A stretch of DNA of 64,000 bases from Methylomonas sp. LW13 (GCF_016865255.1 NZ_CP033381.1:620001-684000); one strand, 5' to 3'; positions 8,572 through 18,367 are shown, counted from the stretch's first letter. A program made the numbers and translations. Notes: generated from the sequence alone by a model not told the origin.

Positions 8572-8848
8572 GATGATCACCCTGATCATGAGCATCATGA
8601 ACCAGCAAGGCCGCATGAGCGGCGGCTGAAACCGGGTGGTTACCCAGTGGCAGCAAACTGATCACGGCGCGGTTAATCGCCGCCTGTTCTTTAATTTGTT
8701 CCAGCGACAAATCGGCTACATGATCGACCGTCTCCGGAATGACACCAAACCGCCAGGCGGCTTCCATGGGATTGCTGCGAGCACATTCTCTCAATAGCAT
8801 CAGATACTGAAAATTCAGTTGCGTCAGATCGTCTTCTAGGGTGGCCAT
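8564..8848 (-). CDS. FlhD-like transcriptional activator subunit (pair 2)
   Basis: A 94-residue protein with the FlhD core LTQLNFQYLMLLRECARSNP, AAWRFGVIPETVDHVADLSL and EQIKEQAAINRAVISLLPL. FlhD-type proteins lend DNA-binding specificity and dimerise with FlhC. The ATG at 8848 has a purine-rich AGAGAGAAGAG just upstream. The His-rich tail (HDAHDQGDHHG) overlaps the flhC-like start by 8 bp, which suggests coupled translation. It is the first gene of a minus-strand run that ends with the integrase, and it diverges from the transglycosylase gene across a 309-bp control region. Confidence 0.72.
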   Translation of the reverse strand: MATLEDDLTQLNFQYLMLLRECARSNPMEAAWRFGVIPETVDHVADLSLEQIKEQAAINRAVISLLPLGNHPVSAAAHAALLVHDAHDQGDHHG

Positions 8849-9157
8849 GCTCTTCTCTCTAATGAATTACGACATGGGGCAATACTAAAAGACTGGTTTT
8901 GTAATCGTCACGTGCGGAAAGTGGGTGATTTTGGGGTACTTTCCGCGCAAAGCCTTGCAGAATATGGCTTGGCAAGGTGTTAGGCATTGTTTCAGCTATA
9001 AAAAGTGCTTGACAGTGCGTAACTGATTGTATTTTCAAGGAATTGTTTTTATGGAGATCTATAGGAGGCGTAATTAGGTCGAAAGAAGGCCTTTTTTGAT
9101 CGCTCGAAATAGTGAGTTTTTCAGTAGACTCGGGCAACCTTACCTGTCACCTCTACT
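8849..9157. promoter_or_regulatory. Divergent control region between two activator operons
   Basis: This 309-bp gap separates the minus-strand flhD/flhC-like run from the plus-strand transglycosylase-flhDC run and must hold promoters for both. It contains two clear inverted repeats: GCGGAAAGT/ACTTTCCGC (8914-8946) and CCTTGC/GCAAGG (8953-8977). A 92-codon minus-strand ORF spans it (8859-9137) but looks fortuitous. Operator function is inferred. Confidence 0.6.
8914..8946. promoter_or_regulatory. Inverted repeat, candidate operator
   Basis: Perfect 9-bp arms GCGGAAAGT (8914-8922) and ACTTTCCGC (8938-8946) are separated by 15 bp, so equivalent points are about 24 bp (two helical turns) apart. 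It lies 66 bp upstream of the flhD-like start. This geometry fits a dimeric regulator. Confidence 0.5.
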
Positions 9158-9790
9158 ATGAACATTGTCGATTTGAAATCCGGTTTCCGATGGCTATGCG
9201 CCGCTAAACAGCATCATCTCAATCCACTGCCGATTTTGCTGAGCTTTATGGTCTGCAGTGCATCGTGTTTAGCCCATGGCAATGTCAGCCAACAGACACG
9301 AGCGACTAGCGCCGCAAGCACGCTACAAAATACGCTTTGGTGGCAGATTGCAAAGCAGCACCATTTGGATCCTTACATACTGTATGCGGTTGCCTTAAAA
9401 GAATCCGCGAACGATGCCGATCCGACCGCAGTAAAACCCTGGCCATGGGCACTTAATAAATCCGGACAATCCTTGATGCCAGCCTCGCAGCGGGAGGCCC
9501 ATGCCTTGCTCAAGCAATCGATAGACGAAGGCAATCGGTTGGTAGATGTGGGGTTAATGCAAATCAATGTCCGCTGGCATGGCCACAGAGTGAGCGCGCC
9601 GGCGCAATTACTGGATCCGATTACCAATGTACAAATAGGTGCCGAACTCTTAGCAACCGCCATTGGTTCAGCCCCGCATGACTTGGCGTTAGGGATTGGT
9701 CGCTACTATAGCTGGAAGGATGAGAAGGCCGCCATCGCCTACGGACAAAGTGTGATGGCCATAGCCGACCGAGTGAAGCAGGTGATTTGA
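9158..9790 (+). CDS. Lytic transglycosylase, conjugation-associated
   Basis: A 210-residue protein with an N-terminal hydrophobic export segment (LPILLSFMVCSASCLA). The SLT/GH23 domain runs from about residue 60: the catalytic Glu is in YAVALKESAND, and the motif VGLMQINVRWHG is diagnostic. It would cut peptidoglycan glycan strands in the periplasm to let the mating apparatus through. It lies 1 bp before an FlhD-like gene. As far as I recall, an slt gene next to the master activator genes is also seen in IncA/C plasmids. The start at 9158 gives an unusually long N-region; the ATG at 9248 is an alternative. Enzyme family is firm, timing of expression is inferred. Confidence 0.82.
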   Translation: MNIVDLKSGFRWLCAAKQHHLNPLPILLSFMVCSASCLAHGNVSQQTRATSAASTLQNTLWWQIAKQHHLDPYILYAVALKESANDADPTAVKPWPWALNKSGQSLMPASQREAHALLKQSIDEGNRLVDVGLMQINVRWHGHRVSAPAQLLDPITNVQIGAELLATAIGSAPHDLALGIGRYYSWKDEKAAIAYGQSVMAIADRVKQVI

Positions 9791-9791
9791 G

Positions 9792-10106
9792 ATGGAGGAT
9801 AGCCTCTATCATCTGCAATTGGATTATCTGCTGTTAGCACGGGAAATGGTGCTGTCCGGACAAGAAGAACAGGCGATGTTTAGCTTGGGATTAACGCCAG
9901 AAGCCCTGGGTATCCTGAAAAAATTGCAGGTGCAGCAAATTAGGGAGATAGCTCGGCGCGAATGCCTGGCCTTTACCCCTAGATTCAATGCCAGCTTTTG
10001 GGGGCGTTATCTTCAGGTCGATCAGTCAGCGCACGAGGGAGATGCGTGTGATAGCCAGGCGCGTGATTTGCTCATGCTGCTCACAGGATCAGGCGATATC
10101 GCATGA
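9792..10106 (+). CDS. FlhD-like transcriptional activator subunit (pair 3)
   Basis: A 104-residue protein with a clear FlhD pattern: LQLDYLLLAREMVLSGQEEQ, AMFSLGLTPEALGILKKLQV and IREIARRECLAFTPRFNASF. This is close to the FlhD consensus YLLLAQ, MFRLGI and AE-x5-F-RF. It starts 1 bp after the transglycosylase stop and overlaps the next FlhC-like gene by 4 bp. It therefore belongs to a plus-strand slt-flhD-flhC operon. The product likely works with the next gene as an AcaD/SetD-type activator. This is the third FlhD-like gene in 3 kb. Confidence 0.74.
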   Translation: MEDSLYHLQLDYLLLAREMVLSGQEEQAMFSLGLTPEALGILKKLQVQQIREIARRECLAFTPRFNASFWGRYLQVDQSAHEGDACDSQARDLLMLLTGSGDIA

Positions 10107-10660
10107 GTGCTTGGTACACCTACGAAGACCGACTCAGAGATCATTATCTTGCCTATCAATTGCTGAAGCGAAAATTGCGGCCGACGTTCGTTAAAGCGCA
10201 TATTAAAACGATCAGCCAACATGAGCTTAAGGCCATGTACTATGCCATTCACTTTCACGGCCCCTCCAACGGACAACTCCCGCTGGCTAAAACCATTCCG
10301 GCATCACGCGAGTCGTTTCTATATCTGACGTTATTTCTGTCCATCTATCAAATCACCTGCAAGGTTAATCCTCAGTCGCGCATGGACGTGCCGGCCATTT
10401 TGTTTACATGGGATTATTTCCATCGATCCTATGAACACCTTATCCCCGAAGAGCGACCTTACGGCAAAGTTCGACCCGCCAACTTCAACGAAGCCTGGGT
10501 TTTAGCGCAAGGTATGCGCGAAGGACAGGTTGCCTTGAAATATTGCCCCCGCTGTCGACATAATTTTGCGGTATTCTACGAGAGCAAATTCCGGCCGGTT
10601 TGCCAGTTTTGTGAATTGGCAGATGCAAACGTTAACTCATTTCGCCCAAACTCGTCTTAA
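10103..10660 (+). CDS. FlhC-like transcriptional activator subunit (pair 3)
   Basis: A 185-residue protein that follows the FlhD-like gene with a 4-bp ATGA overlap. The N-terminal helices (DHYLAYQLLKRKLRPTFVKA, then TISQHELKAMYYAIH) follow the FlhC pattern, although the GMLP motif is replaced by SNGQLPLAKTI. The C-terminal zinc site is complete: C148-x2-C151 and C167-x2-C170 in KYCPRCRHNF and VCQFCE. It is more divergent than pair 2. Expected role: DNA-binding half of a heteromeric activator of element genes. No terminator was seen between it and the downstream efflux regulator, which has its own inverted repeat. Confidence 0.7.
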   Translation: MSAWYTYEDRLRDHYLAYQLLKRKLRPTFVKAHIKTISQHELKAMYYAIHFHGPSNGQLPLAKTIPASRESFLYLTLFLSIYQITCKVNPQSRMDVPAILFTWDYFHRSYEHLIPEERPYGKVRPANFNEAWVLAQGMREGQVALKYCPRCRHNFAVFYESKFRPVCQFCELADANVNSFRPNSS

Positions 10661-10898
10661 GTCTGGTCAGCAATTGAATTGAACGGTTAACGATTTAGCC
10701 TTTTCACTAAGTTCGGTTTCATATCCATGGCTATCTTGAAAGCGGACATCCAAGATATTTAAATTCACCATGAAACAATTGTCGTTGACGACCCCAAGCC
10801 GCCCTTCACCAACTCCATTAATTAACGACCGTTATCGATACCTTTCCGAACACATTCGAACGGCCTTAACTATTACTTAAATCTTGTTCATTTACACT

Positions 10899-10929
10899 GT
10901 TGACCATCTAAAGAATTTATAAGGTCAAC
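10899..10929. promoter_or_regulatory. Inverted repeat abutting the response-regulator start
   Basis: GTTGACC (10899-10905) and GGTCAAC (10923-10929) are exact reverse complements with 17 bp between them, and the second arm touches the ATG at 10930. It could be an operator for autoregulation or an RNA stem that limits translation. The rest of 10661-10898 shows no gene. Confidence 0.45.
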
Positions 10930-11595
10930 ATGCGTTTGTTATTAGCGGAAGACGATCCGATGATCGGCCAGTCCATCCGGGACGGATTGCAGTTGGATGG
11001 CTTTGTGGTCGATTGGGTGCAGGACGGCGAACAAGCCAAACAAGCTCTATTCAATATGTCGGGAGAGTACGCTCTATTGTTACTCGACTTAGGGCTGCCG
11101 CGTTTAGCAGGTTTGGAATTGTTGACCCTGCTGCGCAAATCCGGCAACACCATTCCGGTATTGATTTTAACGGCGCGCGATGCACTGAGTGAACGAATTG
11201 CTGGACTCAACAGCGGTGCCGACGACTATTTGGTTAAGCCCTTTGCCTTGGAAGAACTCGTCGCCCGTATTCACGCGCTGATACGCCGGAGTGCCGGACG
11301 CGGATCATCCGACATTGAATACGGTGCGTTGCGCATCAATCCGTTGAGCCACGAAGTTTGGTTGCGCGATGCCCTGATTGATTTATCCGCCCGCGAGTTC
11401 GCATTGCTACATGCTTTGATGGAACAGCCTGGCGCTGTACTGTCTCGTCCGCAATTGGAAGAGCGCCTCTATGGATGGGGGCAGGAAGTGGCCAGCAATG
11501 CGATCGATGTCCACCTACACAACCTGCGCCGCAAACTCGGTGCGGACATCATTTTTAATGTGCGTGGCGTTGGCTTTAAAGTGGTGAAGCCATGA
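10930..11595 (+). CDS. OmpR-family response regulator
   Basis: A 221-residue two-domain regulator. The receiver domain has acidic residues in AEDDP, the phospho-acceptor D53 in LLLDLGLP, and K in LVKPFALEEL. The C-terminal winged helix runs from about residue 125 (LSAREFALLHALMEQPGAV, then VDVHLHNLRRKLG). It resembles QseB/PmrA-type regulators. It overlaps the histidine kinase gene by 4 bp, so the two form a pair that most likely controls the efflux genes that follow. The inducing signal, possibly a metal ion, cannot be read from the sequence. Confidence 0.92.
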   Translation: MRLLLAEDDPMIGQSIRDGLQLDGFVVDWVQDGEQAKQALFNMSGEYALLLLDLGLPRLAGLELLTLLRKSGNTIPVLILTARDALSERIAGLNSGADDYLVKPFALEELVARIHALIRRSAGRGSSDIEYGALRINPLSHEVWLRDALIDLSAREFALLHALMEQPGAVLSRPQLEERLYGWGQEVASNAIDVHLHNLRRKLGADIIFNVRGVGFKVVKP

Positions 11596-12917
11596 GCACC
11601 TCTATCCGCAAACGGTTAATTTTTTGGTTAATGCCCGTTTTACTGCTGACCGGCGCGGCGTTTGCAGTACCGACTTGGCTGAACGTGCATGAAGAAATTG
11701 ATGAACTGTTCGACAAGGTGTTGTTGGATGCAGCTTATTCTCTGTCTCGTGCAAACTACGCGCAAGGCGTAAAACCCGATTCTAAAGACCTCGCATTGCG
11801 CGGCGATGGTATTGATTGGGTCAGTCAGATTCGCGATTCAGAGGGGCAAATCCTATTTCAATCCCATCCGTTCTCGCCCATTCCACTAGGCAGAAAATCG
11901 GGCTATGACACCGTTAACTGGCAAAACCAAGCGTGGCGCGTCGTTAATTTAAAAACCGATAAAGGTTTGATTCAGGTCGCTCAAGCTCAGCAAGAGCGCC
12001 GTGAAACCGCCAACGAAATTACCCTGCATTTATTGACGCCGCTGTTGATTTTATTGCCAGCACTGACCTTATGGCTGGGTTGGGCGATTGGTCGTGGTTT
12101 GGCGCCGCTGGCTCAAGTCGCCGATGCCGTGGCGCATCGCAATCCTCATTCGTTAGACCCAATTCCAGACAAGGATTTGCCGGCAGAAGTCAACATTCTA
12201 GTCGGCGCATTGAACGGGTTACTGAACCAATTGAATCAGGCCCTATCAGCCCAACGTCAATTCACAGCCGATGCCGCCCATGAACTGCGTAGTCCGCTCA
12301 CCGCACTGTCCTTGCAGGCACAACTGGCCGAGCGCGCCATTGAACCAGAGCTGCGTGCCCAAGCCTTGCAAAACTTACGACAAGGCATCGACCGAGCCAG
12401 TCATCTTGTTCAGCAATTACTGACCTTGGCTCGTCTCGATCCGGAAGTTGGCGATTCTCCGCTTAAACCTTTGTTCCTGGATGATCTAGCGCGGAACGTG
12501 GTAGCCGATTTTGCCCCGCTAGCCGCCAATCGCCATATCGATCTCGGTTTGACACGGGCAGACCATGTCTCGGTTGCCGGTGCCGAAGAGGCGCTACGGA
12601 TTCTGCTTGGCAATCTGATCGATAACGCCATCCGTTATTCACCAACCAATACACATATTGACGTCAGTGTCGTTAACGATGCCAAGACAGTTCGCCTGGA
12701 AGTCAATGATACCGGCACCGGCATCGCTTTGGATGAGCGCGGTCGCGTGTTCGACCGGTTTTACCGGGTTTTAAATAGCGCCGAATCCGGCAGTGGCTTG
12801 GGCTTGGCTATCGCCAAGAGGATTGCCGATCAGCACCAGGCTAACATTACATTGAGCGATGGGGATGGCGGCGTGGGCTTGAAGGTGATCGTCACATTTC
12901 CGGAGAACCGTGAATGA
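11592..12917 (+). CDS. Sensor histidine kinase
   Basis: A 441-residue membrane kinase. TM1 lies at about residues 8-30 (LIFWLMPVLLLTGAAFAV) and TM2 at about 145-165 (LLTPLLILLPALTLWLGWAI), with a periplasmic sensor of roughly 110 residues between. A HAMP linker precedes the H box FTADAAHELRSP with phospho-acceptor H230. The ATPase domain has N box LLGNLIDNAIRYSP, G1 DTGTGIA and G2 GSGLGLAI. The sensor region is of the two-component 2CSK_N type known from QseC-like kinases. It is co-translated with the regulator gene and overlaps the outer-membrane gene by 4 bp, so the sensor system and pump are one operon. Confidence 0.92.
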   Translation: MSTSIRKRLIFWLMPVLLLTGAAFAVPTWLNVHEEIDELFDKVLLDAAYSLSRANYAQGVKPDSKDLALRGDGIDWVSQIRDSEGQILFQSHPFSPIPLGRKSGYDTVNWQNQAWRVVNLKTDKGLIQVAQAQQERRETANEITLHLLTPLLILLPALTLWLGWAIGRGLAPLAQVADAVAHRNPHSLDPIPDKDLPAEVNILVGALNGLLNQLNQALSAQRQFTADAAHELRSPLTALSLQAQLAERAIEPELRAQALQNLRQGIDRASHLVQQLLTLARLDPEVGDSPLKPLFLDDLARNVVADFAPLAANRHIDLGLTRADHVSVAGAEEALRILLGNLIDNAIRYSPTNTHIDVSVVNDAKTVRLEVNDTGTGIALDERGRVFDRFYRVLNSAESGSGLGLAIAKRIADQHQANITLSDGDGGVGLKVIVTFPENRE

Positions 12918-14236
12918 TGTCTTGCCTATTCAGGCGTTTGCCGTCAGTGGTTTTCGCCGTGACATTGTCGGCTTGCACTCCACAAGGCATGAAACTTAAC
13001 GATGTGGCCAACGAGCTGGAGCAACGCAGCGGTCAGCATTTTGCCGAAACCCGTGCCGACGAAACCGCATGGCCCGCCAATGTAACGTTGGATGACGGTT
13101 TGTCCGAAGACGAATTAGTCAGCTTGGCGCTTTGGAACAATGCGGCCTTTCACGCGACCTTGGCCGATTTAGGCTTGTTCCGGGCCGATCTCGTGCAAGC
13201 GGGTATGCTGCCCAACCCCACCTTCTCGATGCTGGTGCCATGGGGCGCAAAACCCTTGGAACTCACGGTGCGCTATCCGTTGGAAATTTTCTGGCTACGT
13301 CCACAACGGGTCGAGTTGGCCCAATTGGATGTTGAACAAACCGCTCAACGCCTGGTGCAAACCGGATTGGACTTGATTCGCGATGTTCGCTTCGCTTATG
13401 CCGAATTGAGCTTAGCCAAGCGACGCGTGGAATTGGCTGAATCTGCTGTCACACTGAGCCAGGCTATCGCCGAACTCACGCAAGCCCGGTTGAACGACGG
13501 CGATGCCAGCGAATTGGAAGTAACCATTGCGAGAGTCGATGCCCTGCAAGCTCAGGAACAACAAAGCCGTTTGCAACAGGATTTGACAATAGCCAACGAG
13601 CGTTTACGACATCTGGCGGGTTTGAGTTTGGAGCAGTGGCCGGGAAACGTTAATACGGAACTGTTAGCCCATGATGACCGGTTCGATACCGAAAAGCTGG
13701 TCGAACAGGCGCTAATGGCACGTCCCGATCTACGTGCTGCGCAAATCAATGTCGAAGCTGCGGGCGAACGCATTGGCCTGGCGCGCGCCGAAATCTTTAA
13801 TATCACCACCAGCCTCAATGCCAAACAAATCAATGGGCCTTTGCTGGCAGGGCCAGGCTTAGACGTGACATTGCCCATCCTCAACCAGAATCAAGGTGGC
13901 GTCGCGCAAGCCCAGGCTCGCTTTGATAAAGCCGCCAGGCAATATGTTACCACCCGACAACGGATCGCCTTGGATGTCCGCGAAGCCCATGCCCGGCTAA
14001 GACAGGCTAGTGTTAGCCTGAAGCAATGGCAAGAGACTATTCTGCCACCACTGCAAGCCGCCATAAAGGATGCTAGAAACGCCTACGCAGCCGGAAATGT
14101 CACTTACCTGTTCGTACTCGAAACCCAACGCCGTTGGCTGGACGCGCAATTGAAAACCGCGCAAGCCGCCGCCGACTTCCACCGCGCCCGCACGGAACTG
14201 GAACGCAGTGTTGGCCAGCGTCTAAAGCCTGCTTGA
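12914..14236 (+). CDS. TolC/CzcC-family outer-membrane efflux lipoprotein
   Basis: A 440-residue protein starting MMSCLFRRLPSVVFAV and carrying a lipobox (TLSAC), so it is probably a lipoprotein. Two long helical coiled repeats (residues about 150-260 and 330-430, for example LAKRRVELAESAVTLSQAIA) are typical of the TolC trans-periplasmic channel. It would form the outer-membrane exit of the tripartite pump encoded by the next two genes. Its start overlaps the kinase stop by 4 bp. The adaptor gene follows 34 bp later. Confidence 0.85.
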   Translation: MMSCLFRRLPSVVFAVTLSACTPQGMKLNDVANELEQRSGQHFAETRADETAWPANVTLDDGLSEDELVSLALWNNAAFHATLADLGLFRADLVQAGMLPNPTFSMLVPWGAKPLELTVRYPLEIFWLRPQRVELAQLDVEQTAQRLVQTGLDLIRDVRFAYAELSLAKRRVELAESAVTLSQAIAELTQARLNDGDASELEVTIARVDALQAQEQQSRLQQDLTIANERLRHLAGLSLEQWPGNVNTELLAHDDRFDTEKLVEQALMARPDLRAAQINVEAAGERIGLARAEIFNITTSLNAKQINGPLLAGPGLDVTLPILNQNQGGVAQAQARFDKAARQYVTTRQRIALDVREAHARLRQASVSLKQWQETILPPLQAAIKDARNAYAAGNVTYLFVLETQRRWLDAQLKTAQAAADFHRARTELERSVGQRLKPA

Positions 14237-14270
14237 CTGATTATTTCCCGGAATTCAACACTGGACCTAT

Positions 14271-15299
14271 ATGAACCACGTGTCTCCAAACCACAAGCGC
14301 CTGTTGTCGGCTTTAGTATTTGTGACCTGTAAGTTAATGGCCGGCGAAGCCACTGCGCCGCCCGCCAAAATAGAAAACCCGGTCAAGGAAAGTAATCTGA
14401 CCCAAGTCGTCTTGGCACCCGAAGCCGCGCAGCGGCTGGGCATTGTCACCACGAAGCTTGAAAAACGGCGGCTAACGCGCACGCGCTTGTTCGGCGGCGA
14501 GATCACACTGCCAGCCTTGAATGGTTCAGGGAAAGGTAACAAGCAATCGGTTTATACCATCCTGCCATCACTGGCACCGGCCGAACTGGTGCGGTTGGCG
14601 CAATCGCAAATCGACGCCGATGGTCAGGTGGAGCAAGCCAAAGTGCAAGTGCAAGCCGCGCAAATAGCCTTGAGTCGCACTGAACAGATGCGCCGCGACA
14701 AGGTGGGCACCGAACGCTCGGTCGATGATGCCCGAATCCAGCTAGGCCTGGCCGAAGCCAATCTGAAAACCGCGCACGAACGCCGCGATTTGCTCGGTCC
14801 TGCGCTGTTAGACGTCAACAACCGCAGCACGTTTTGGGTGCGGGTGCCGGTCTATGTCGATGATATAACCACATTGAATACCGCCGCCCAGGCGCGTGTC
14901 GGTGGGCTGACAAATTCGTCCGAGAATGCCACTCGTCCTGCCGTACCGGTGGCGGCACCGCCTTCCGCCAATCCGGCTGCCGCCACGGTCGACTTATTCT
15001 ACGAAGTCAAGAATTCGGATGCATCACTACGTCCCGGTCAGCGCGTTGGCGTGTCCATCCCGCAGCGTAGCGAAGACGAGAATCTAGTCCTACCGTGGTC
15101 GGCGCTTGTGTATGACGTAAATGGTGGAAGCTGGATTTATCAAGCTCTGCAAGCCAATGTCTATCAGCGCCGGCGGGTGCAAGTGCTGCGGGTGGTTGAC
15201 GATCAAGCCGCCGTGACGGGCGATATTGTGGCCGGTATCGAGGTGGTCAGTATGGGCGTGGCCGAATTGTTCGGTACTGAATTTGGTGTCGGCAAATGA
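14271..15299 (+). CDS. RND efflux periplasmic adaptor subunit
   Basis: A 342-residue membrane-fusion protein, short for the CzcB/CusB group. The N-terminus has an export segment ([17 protein letters not shown]). A helical hairpin at about residues 115-165 ([20 protein letters not shown]) is followed by barrel segments with [11 protein letters not shown] and [12 protein letters not shown]. It would link the inner-membrane pump with the outer-membrane channel. The lipoyl half around the hairpin appears reduced. Its stop overlaps the pump start by 4 bp (ATGA). A metal-binding Met/His cluster is not obvious, so the substrate is open. Confidence 0.8.
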   Translation: MNHVSPNHKRLLSALVFVTCKLMAGEATAPPAKIENPVKESNLTQVVLAPEAAQRLGIVTTKLEKRRLTRTRLFGGEITLPALNGSGKGNKQSVYTILPSLAPAELVRLAQSQIDADGQVEQAKVQVQAAQIALSRTEQMRRDKVGTERSVDDARIQLGLAEANLKTAHERRDLLGPALLDVNNRSTFWVRVPVYVDDITTLNTAAQARVGGLTNSSENATRPAVPVAAPPSANPAAATVDLFYEVKNSDASLRPGQRVGVSIPQRSEDENLVLPWSALVYDVNGGSWIYQALQANVYQRRRVQVLRVVDDQAAVTGDIVAGIEVVSMGVAELFGTEFGVGK

Positions 15300-18200
15300 T
15301 GCGCTGGCTGATTTCCGTCGCCTTACACCAACGCATATTGGTGCTGGCTTTGGCGATTGTCCTGGTGATTTTCGGCGTGCAGGCCGCCCGGCAAATGCCG
15401 CTGGATGTGTTCCCGGAATTTGCGCCGCCGCTGGTGGAAATCCAGACCGAAGCCCCCGGATTGTCGACCGAGGAAGTGGAGAATCTGATCACCGTGCCAC
15501 TGGAAAATGCAGTCAACGGCACGGCCTGGTTGAAAACCTTACGATCCAAGTCGGTGCTGGGTTTGTCTTCAGTGGTCTGTATTTTCCAGGACGGCACGGA
15601 TTTGATGCAAGCCAGGCAACTGGTGCAGGAACGGGTTGCCACCATCGCGCCGCGCCTACCGGTTGTGGCCCGCGCACCGGTGATGCTGTCGCCGTTATCG
15701 TCCACCAGTCGGGCGCTGAAGATTGGTATTTCATCGAAAAAACTGTCGCAGATGGAATTGTCCGAATTGGCGTTATGGACCATTCGCCCACGCTTGATGG
15801 CGGTGCCGGGTGTGGCCAACGTGGCTATTTGGGGCCAGCGAGATCGGCAGTTACAGGTTTTGGTCGATCCGGACCGGCTGGCCGCCAACGGCGTGACGCT
15901 GGATGCGGTGGTGCGTGCGACTGGCGATGCAGCCACCATTTCAGCCGGAGGCTTTGTGGATTTGCCTAATCAGCGTTTGCCAGTGACGCATGTGTCGCCG
16001 CTGCAAACACCGGATGATCTGGCGCGCACCGTGGTGCAATTCACCGGCGGTGCTCCACTTCGTTTGGGCGATGTGGCGGACATTGTCGAAAGCCACCCTC
16101 CGCCGATTGGCGATTCGGTGATCAACGACGGTCCGGGGCTACTGCTAATTGTCGAAAAACAACCCTGGGGTAACACCTTGGATGTCACGCGCAAGGTTGA
16201 AGCGACTTTGGCGGCCTTGCAACCCGGTCTAAATGAGGTTGACATCGATCCGACCATCTTTCGTCCGGCAACCTTCATCGAACGCTCGCTGCATAATTTA
16301 AGTGATGCGCTGATATTGGGCTGCCTGCTGGTCGCCGTGATTCTGATCGCCTTTTTGTTCGAGTGGCGTACTGCCGTGATCAGTCTATCAGCGATTCCGC
16401 TGTCGCTGTTGGCGGCAGCCGCGGTGCTTTACCTGCGTGGTGGCACGCTCAACACCATGGTGCTAGCCGGTCTGGTGATTGCGGTCGGTGAAGTGGTGGA
16501 TGACGCGATTATCGACGTCGAGAATATCATGCGCCGACTGCGCTTGAATCGCGCGGCAGGCAGTCCGCTGTCGCCTTTCCGCGTCGTGTTGAAGGCGTCG
16601 TTGGAAGTACGTAGCGCGGTGGTATTCGCCAGCCTGATCGTGGCATTGGTGTTCGTGCCGGTATTCTTCCTGGACGGATTAGCTGGTACTTTTTTCAGGC
16701 CGCTGGCATTTTCCTACCTGTTGGCAATTTTAGCCTCGCTGCTGGTTGCGCTGACGGTGACGCCGGCCTTGTGCCTGATGCTATTACCCAATGCCAAGCA
16801 TCGCAAGGATGACACTCCTCTGACGCGCGTGTTGAAACAGCATTACCGCAAGCTGTTGCCCGTCATCGTCAACCGTCCGCACTGGGCGACAGGTTTTCTG
16901 CTAGCGGCGTTTATATCGACGGCCATCGCGTTACCGCAACTCGGCGAATCGTTTCTACCCAACTTCAAGGAAACCGATTTTTTGATGCATTGGGTCGAAA
17001 AGCCTGGCACCTCGCTGGAAGCCATGCGCCGCATTACGATGCAAGTCAGCAAGGAACTGCGGGCGATTCCCGGTGTGCGCAATTTCGGTTCCCACATTGG
17101 CCGGGCCGAAGTGGCCGACGAAGTGGTAGGCCCGAACTTTACCGAGTTATGGATTAGTTTGGATACGGCGGTTGATTACGACAGCACCGTGGCAAAAATT
17201 CAGGCCGTCGTCGACGGTTATCCGGGGCTTTACCGCGATATACTGACCTATCTGCGCGAACGGATCAAGGAAGTGCTGACCGGTGCCAGTGCGACTGTGG
17301 TGGTGCGCTTGTACGGGCCTGACTTGGCTGTACTCCGGGATAAGGCGGCCGAAGTCAGCAAAACCATCGCCGATGTGCCCGGCATCGCTGATCTCAAAGT
17401 GGAACCGCAAATAGTGGTGCCGCAGATACAGATACGGCTCAAACCGGACGTGGCGGCCAACTTTGGCTTGACAGCCGGGCACGTGCGCCGTGCCGCCGCT
17501 ACCTTAATCAAAGGCAGCAAGGTCGGCGAAATTTACCGTGAACAAAAAATCATCGATGTCACGGTTTGGGGCGCCGAGCGGGTACGCCACGATCTTGCCG
17601 CGCTCAGGCAACTCACTATCGATACGCCATCCGGGGCGCGCGTGCCATTAAGCGAGGTGGCCGACATCGATATTGCACCGACACCAAACGAAATCAAGCG
17701 GGAAAACGCCTCGCGCCGAATCGACGTCACCTGTAACGTCAGTGGTAACGATTTAGGCGGCGTAGCGCGGGAAATTGAAAGCCGCGTGAAGAGCCTAACG
17801 TTTGCGCAAGGCTATCACCCGGAGTTTTTGGGCGAATATGCCGCACGACAAGCATCTAGCGAACGGTTGACCTGGCTGAGCTTGGCTTCATTGCTGGGCA
17901 TCCTGGTGTTACTGCATGTCGATTTTCGCTCGCTGCGATTGGTCTGTCTGGTGGCATTGACCTTGCCGTTTGCGTTGGTCGGCGGCGTTATAGGGGCGTT
18001 TTTAAGTGGCGGCGTGTTGTCGCTCGGCTCGTTGGTCGGCTTTATCACCGTGCTGGGTATCGCCGCGCGGAACGGCATTATGTTGTTGAGCCATTACCGA
18101 CATTTGGAACAGGAAGAAGGTGTCATATTCGGACCTGACTTAGCGCAGCGTGGCGCCGAAGAACGTCTGGCACCAATCCTGATGACAGCCGCTTGCGCGG

Positions 18201-18367
18201 GATTGGCCTTGTTGCCGCTGATCCTGAAAGGCAATGTGCCCGGCCACGAAATCGAATACCCGATGGCGGTGGTGATACTCGGTGGCTTGATGACGTCGAC
18301 GTTGCTAAATCTGTTTTTGATGCCTTCCCTGTATTGCCGGTATGGCAATGCCACCGTCAAAAGTTAA
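15296..18367 (+). CDS. RND efflux permease, CusA/CzcA-like
   Basis: A 1,023-residue inner-membrane transporter with the RND layout: TM1 near residues 12-32, a large periplasmic loop, TM2-6, a second loop and TM7-12. The N-terminus ([20 protein letters not shown]) is typical of the heavy-metal efflux class. The proton-relay region of TM4 reads [15 protein letters not shown] (about residues 397-411), with acidic residues where CusA/CzcA have theirs. It moves a substrate out at the expense of the proton gradient, with the two proteins encoded upstream. The second half has [15 protein letters not shown]. The metal is not determined. The regulator, kinase and pump genes are tightly packed, as in a mobile resistance cassette. 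Confidence 0.87.
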   Translation: MMRWLISVALHQRILVLALAIVLVIFGVQAARQMPLDVFPEFAPPLVEIQTEAPGLSTEEVENLITVPLENAVNGTAWLKTLRSKSVLGLSSVVCIFQDGTDLMQARQLVQERVATIAPRLPVVARAPVMLSPLSSTSRALKIGISSKKLSQMELSELALWTIRPRLMAVPGVANVAIWGQRDRQLQVLVDPDRLAANGVTLDAVVRATGDAATISAGGFVDLPNQRLPVTHVSPLQTPDDLARTVVQFTGGAPLRLGDVADIVESHPPPIGDSVINDGPGLLLIVEKQPWGNTLDVTRKVEATLAALQPGLNEVDIDPTIFRPATFIERSLHNLSDALILGCLLVAVILIAFLFEWRTAVISLSAIPLSLLAAAAVLYLRGGTLNTMVLAGLVIAVGEVVDDAIIDVENIMRRLRLNRAAGSPLSPFRVVLKASLEVRSAVVFASLIVALVFVPVFFLDGLAGTFFRPLAFSYLLAILASLLVALTVTPALCLMLLPNAKHRKDDTPLTRVLKQHYRKLLPVIVNRPHWATGFLLAAFISTAIALPQLGESFLPNFKETDFLMHWVEKPGTSLEAMRRITMQVSKELRAIPGVRNFGSHIGRAEVADEVVGPNFTELWISLDTAVDYDSTVAKIQAVVDGYPGLYRDILTYLRERIKEVLTGASATVVVRLYGPDLAVLRDKAAEVSKTIADVPGIADLKVEPQIVVPQIQIRLKPDVAANFGLTAGHVRRAAATLIKGSKVGEIYREQKIIDVTVWGAERVRHDLAALRQLTIDTPSGARVPLSEVADIDIAPTPNEIKRENASRRIDVTCNVSGNDLGGVAREIESRVKSLTFAQGYHPEFLGEYAARQASSERLTWLSLASLLGILVLLHVDFRSLRLVCLVALTLPFALVGGVIGAFLSGGVLSLGSLVGFITVLGIAARNGIMLLSHYRHLEQEEGVIFGPDLAQRGAEERLAPILMTAACAGLALLPLILKGNVPGHEIEYPMAVVILGGLMTSTLLNLFLMPSLYCRYGNATVKS

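Noticed and set aside
8859-9137. 92-codon minus-strand ORF in the divergent control region
   Set aside because: It covers both inverted repeats, has no recognisable motif or ribosome site, and looks like chance in a promoter region.
15226-15969. Long plus-strand ORF and an opposite 230-codon ORF inside the RND pump gene
   Set aside because: They are other frames of a clearly recognised pump gene in GC-rich DNA and encode no known domain.
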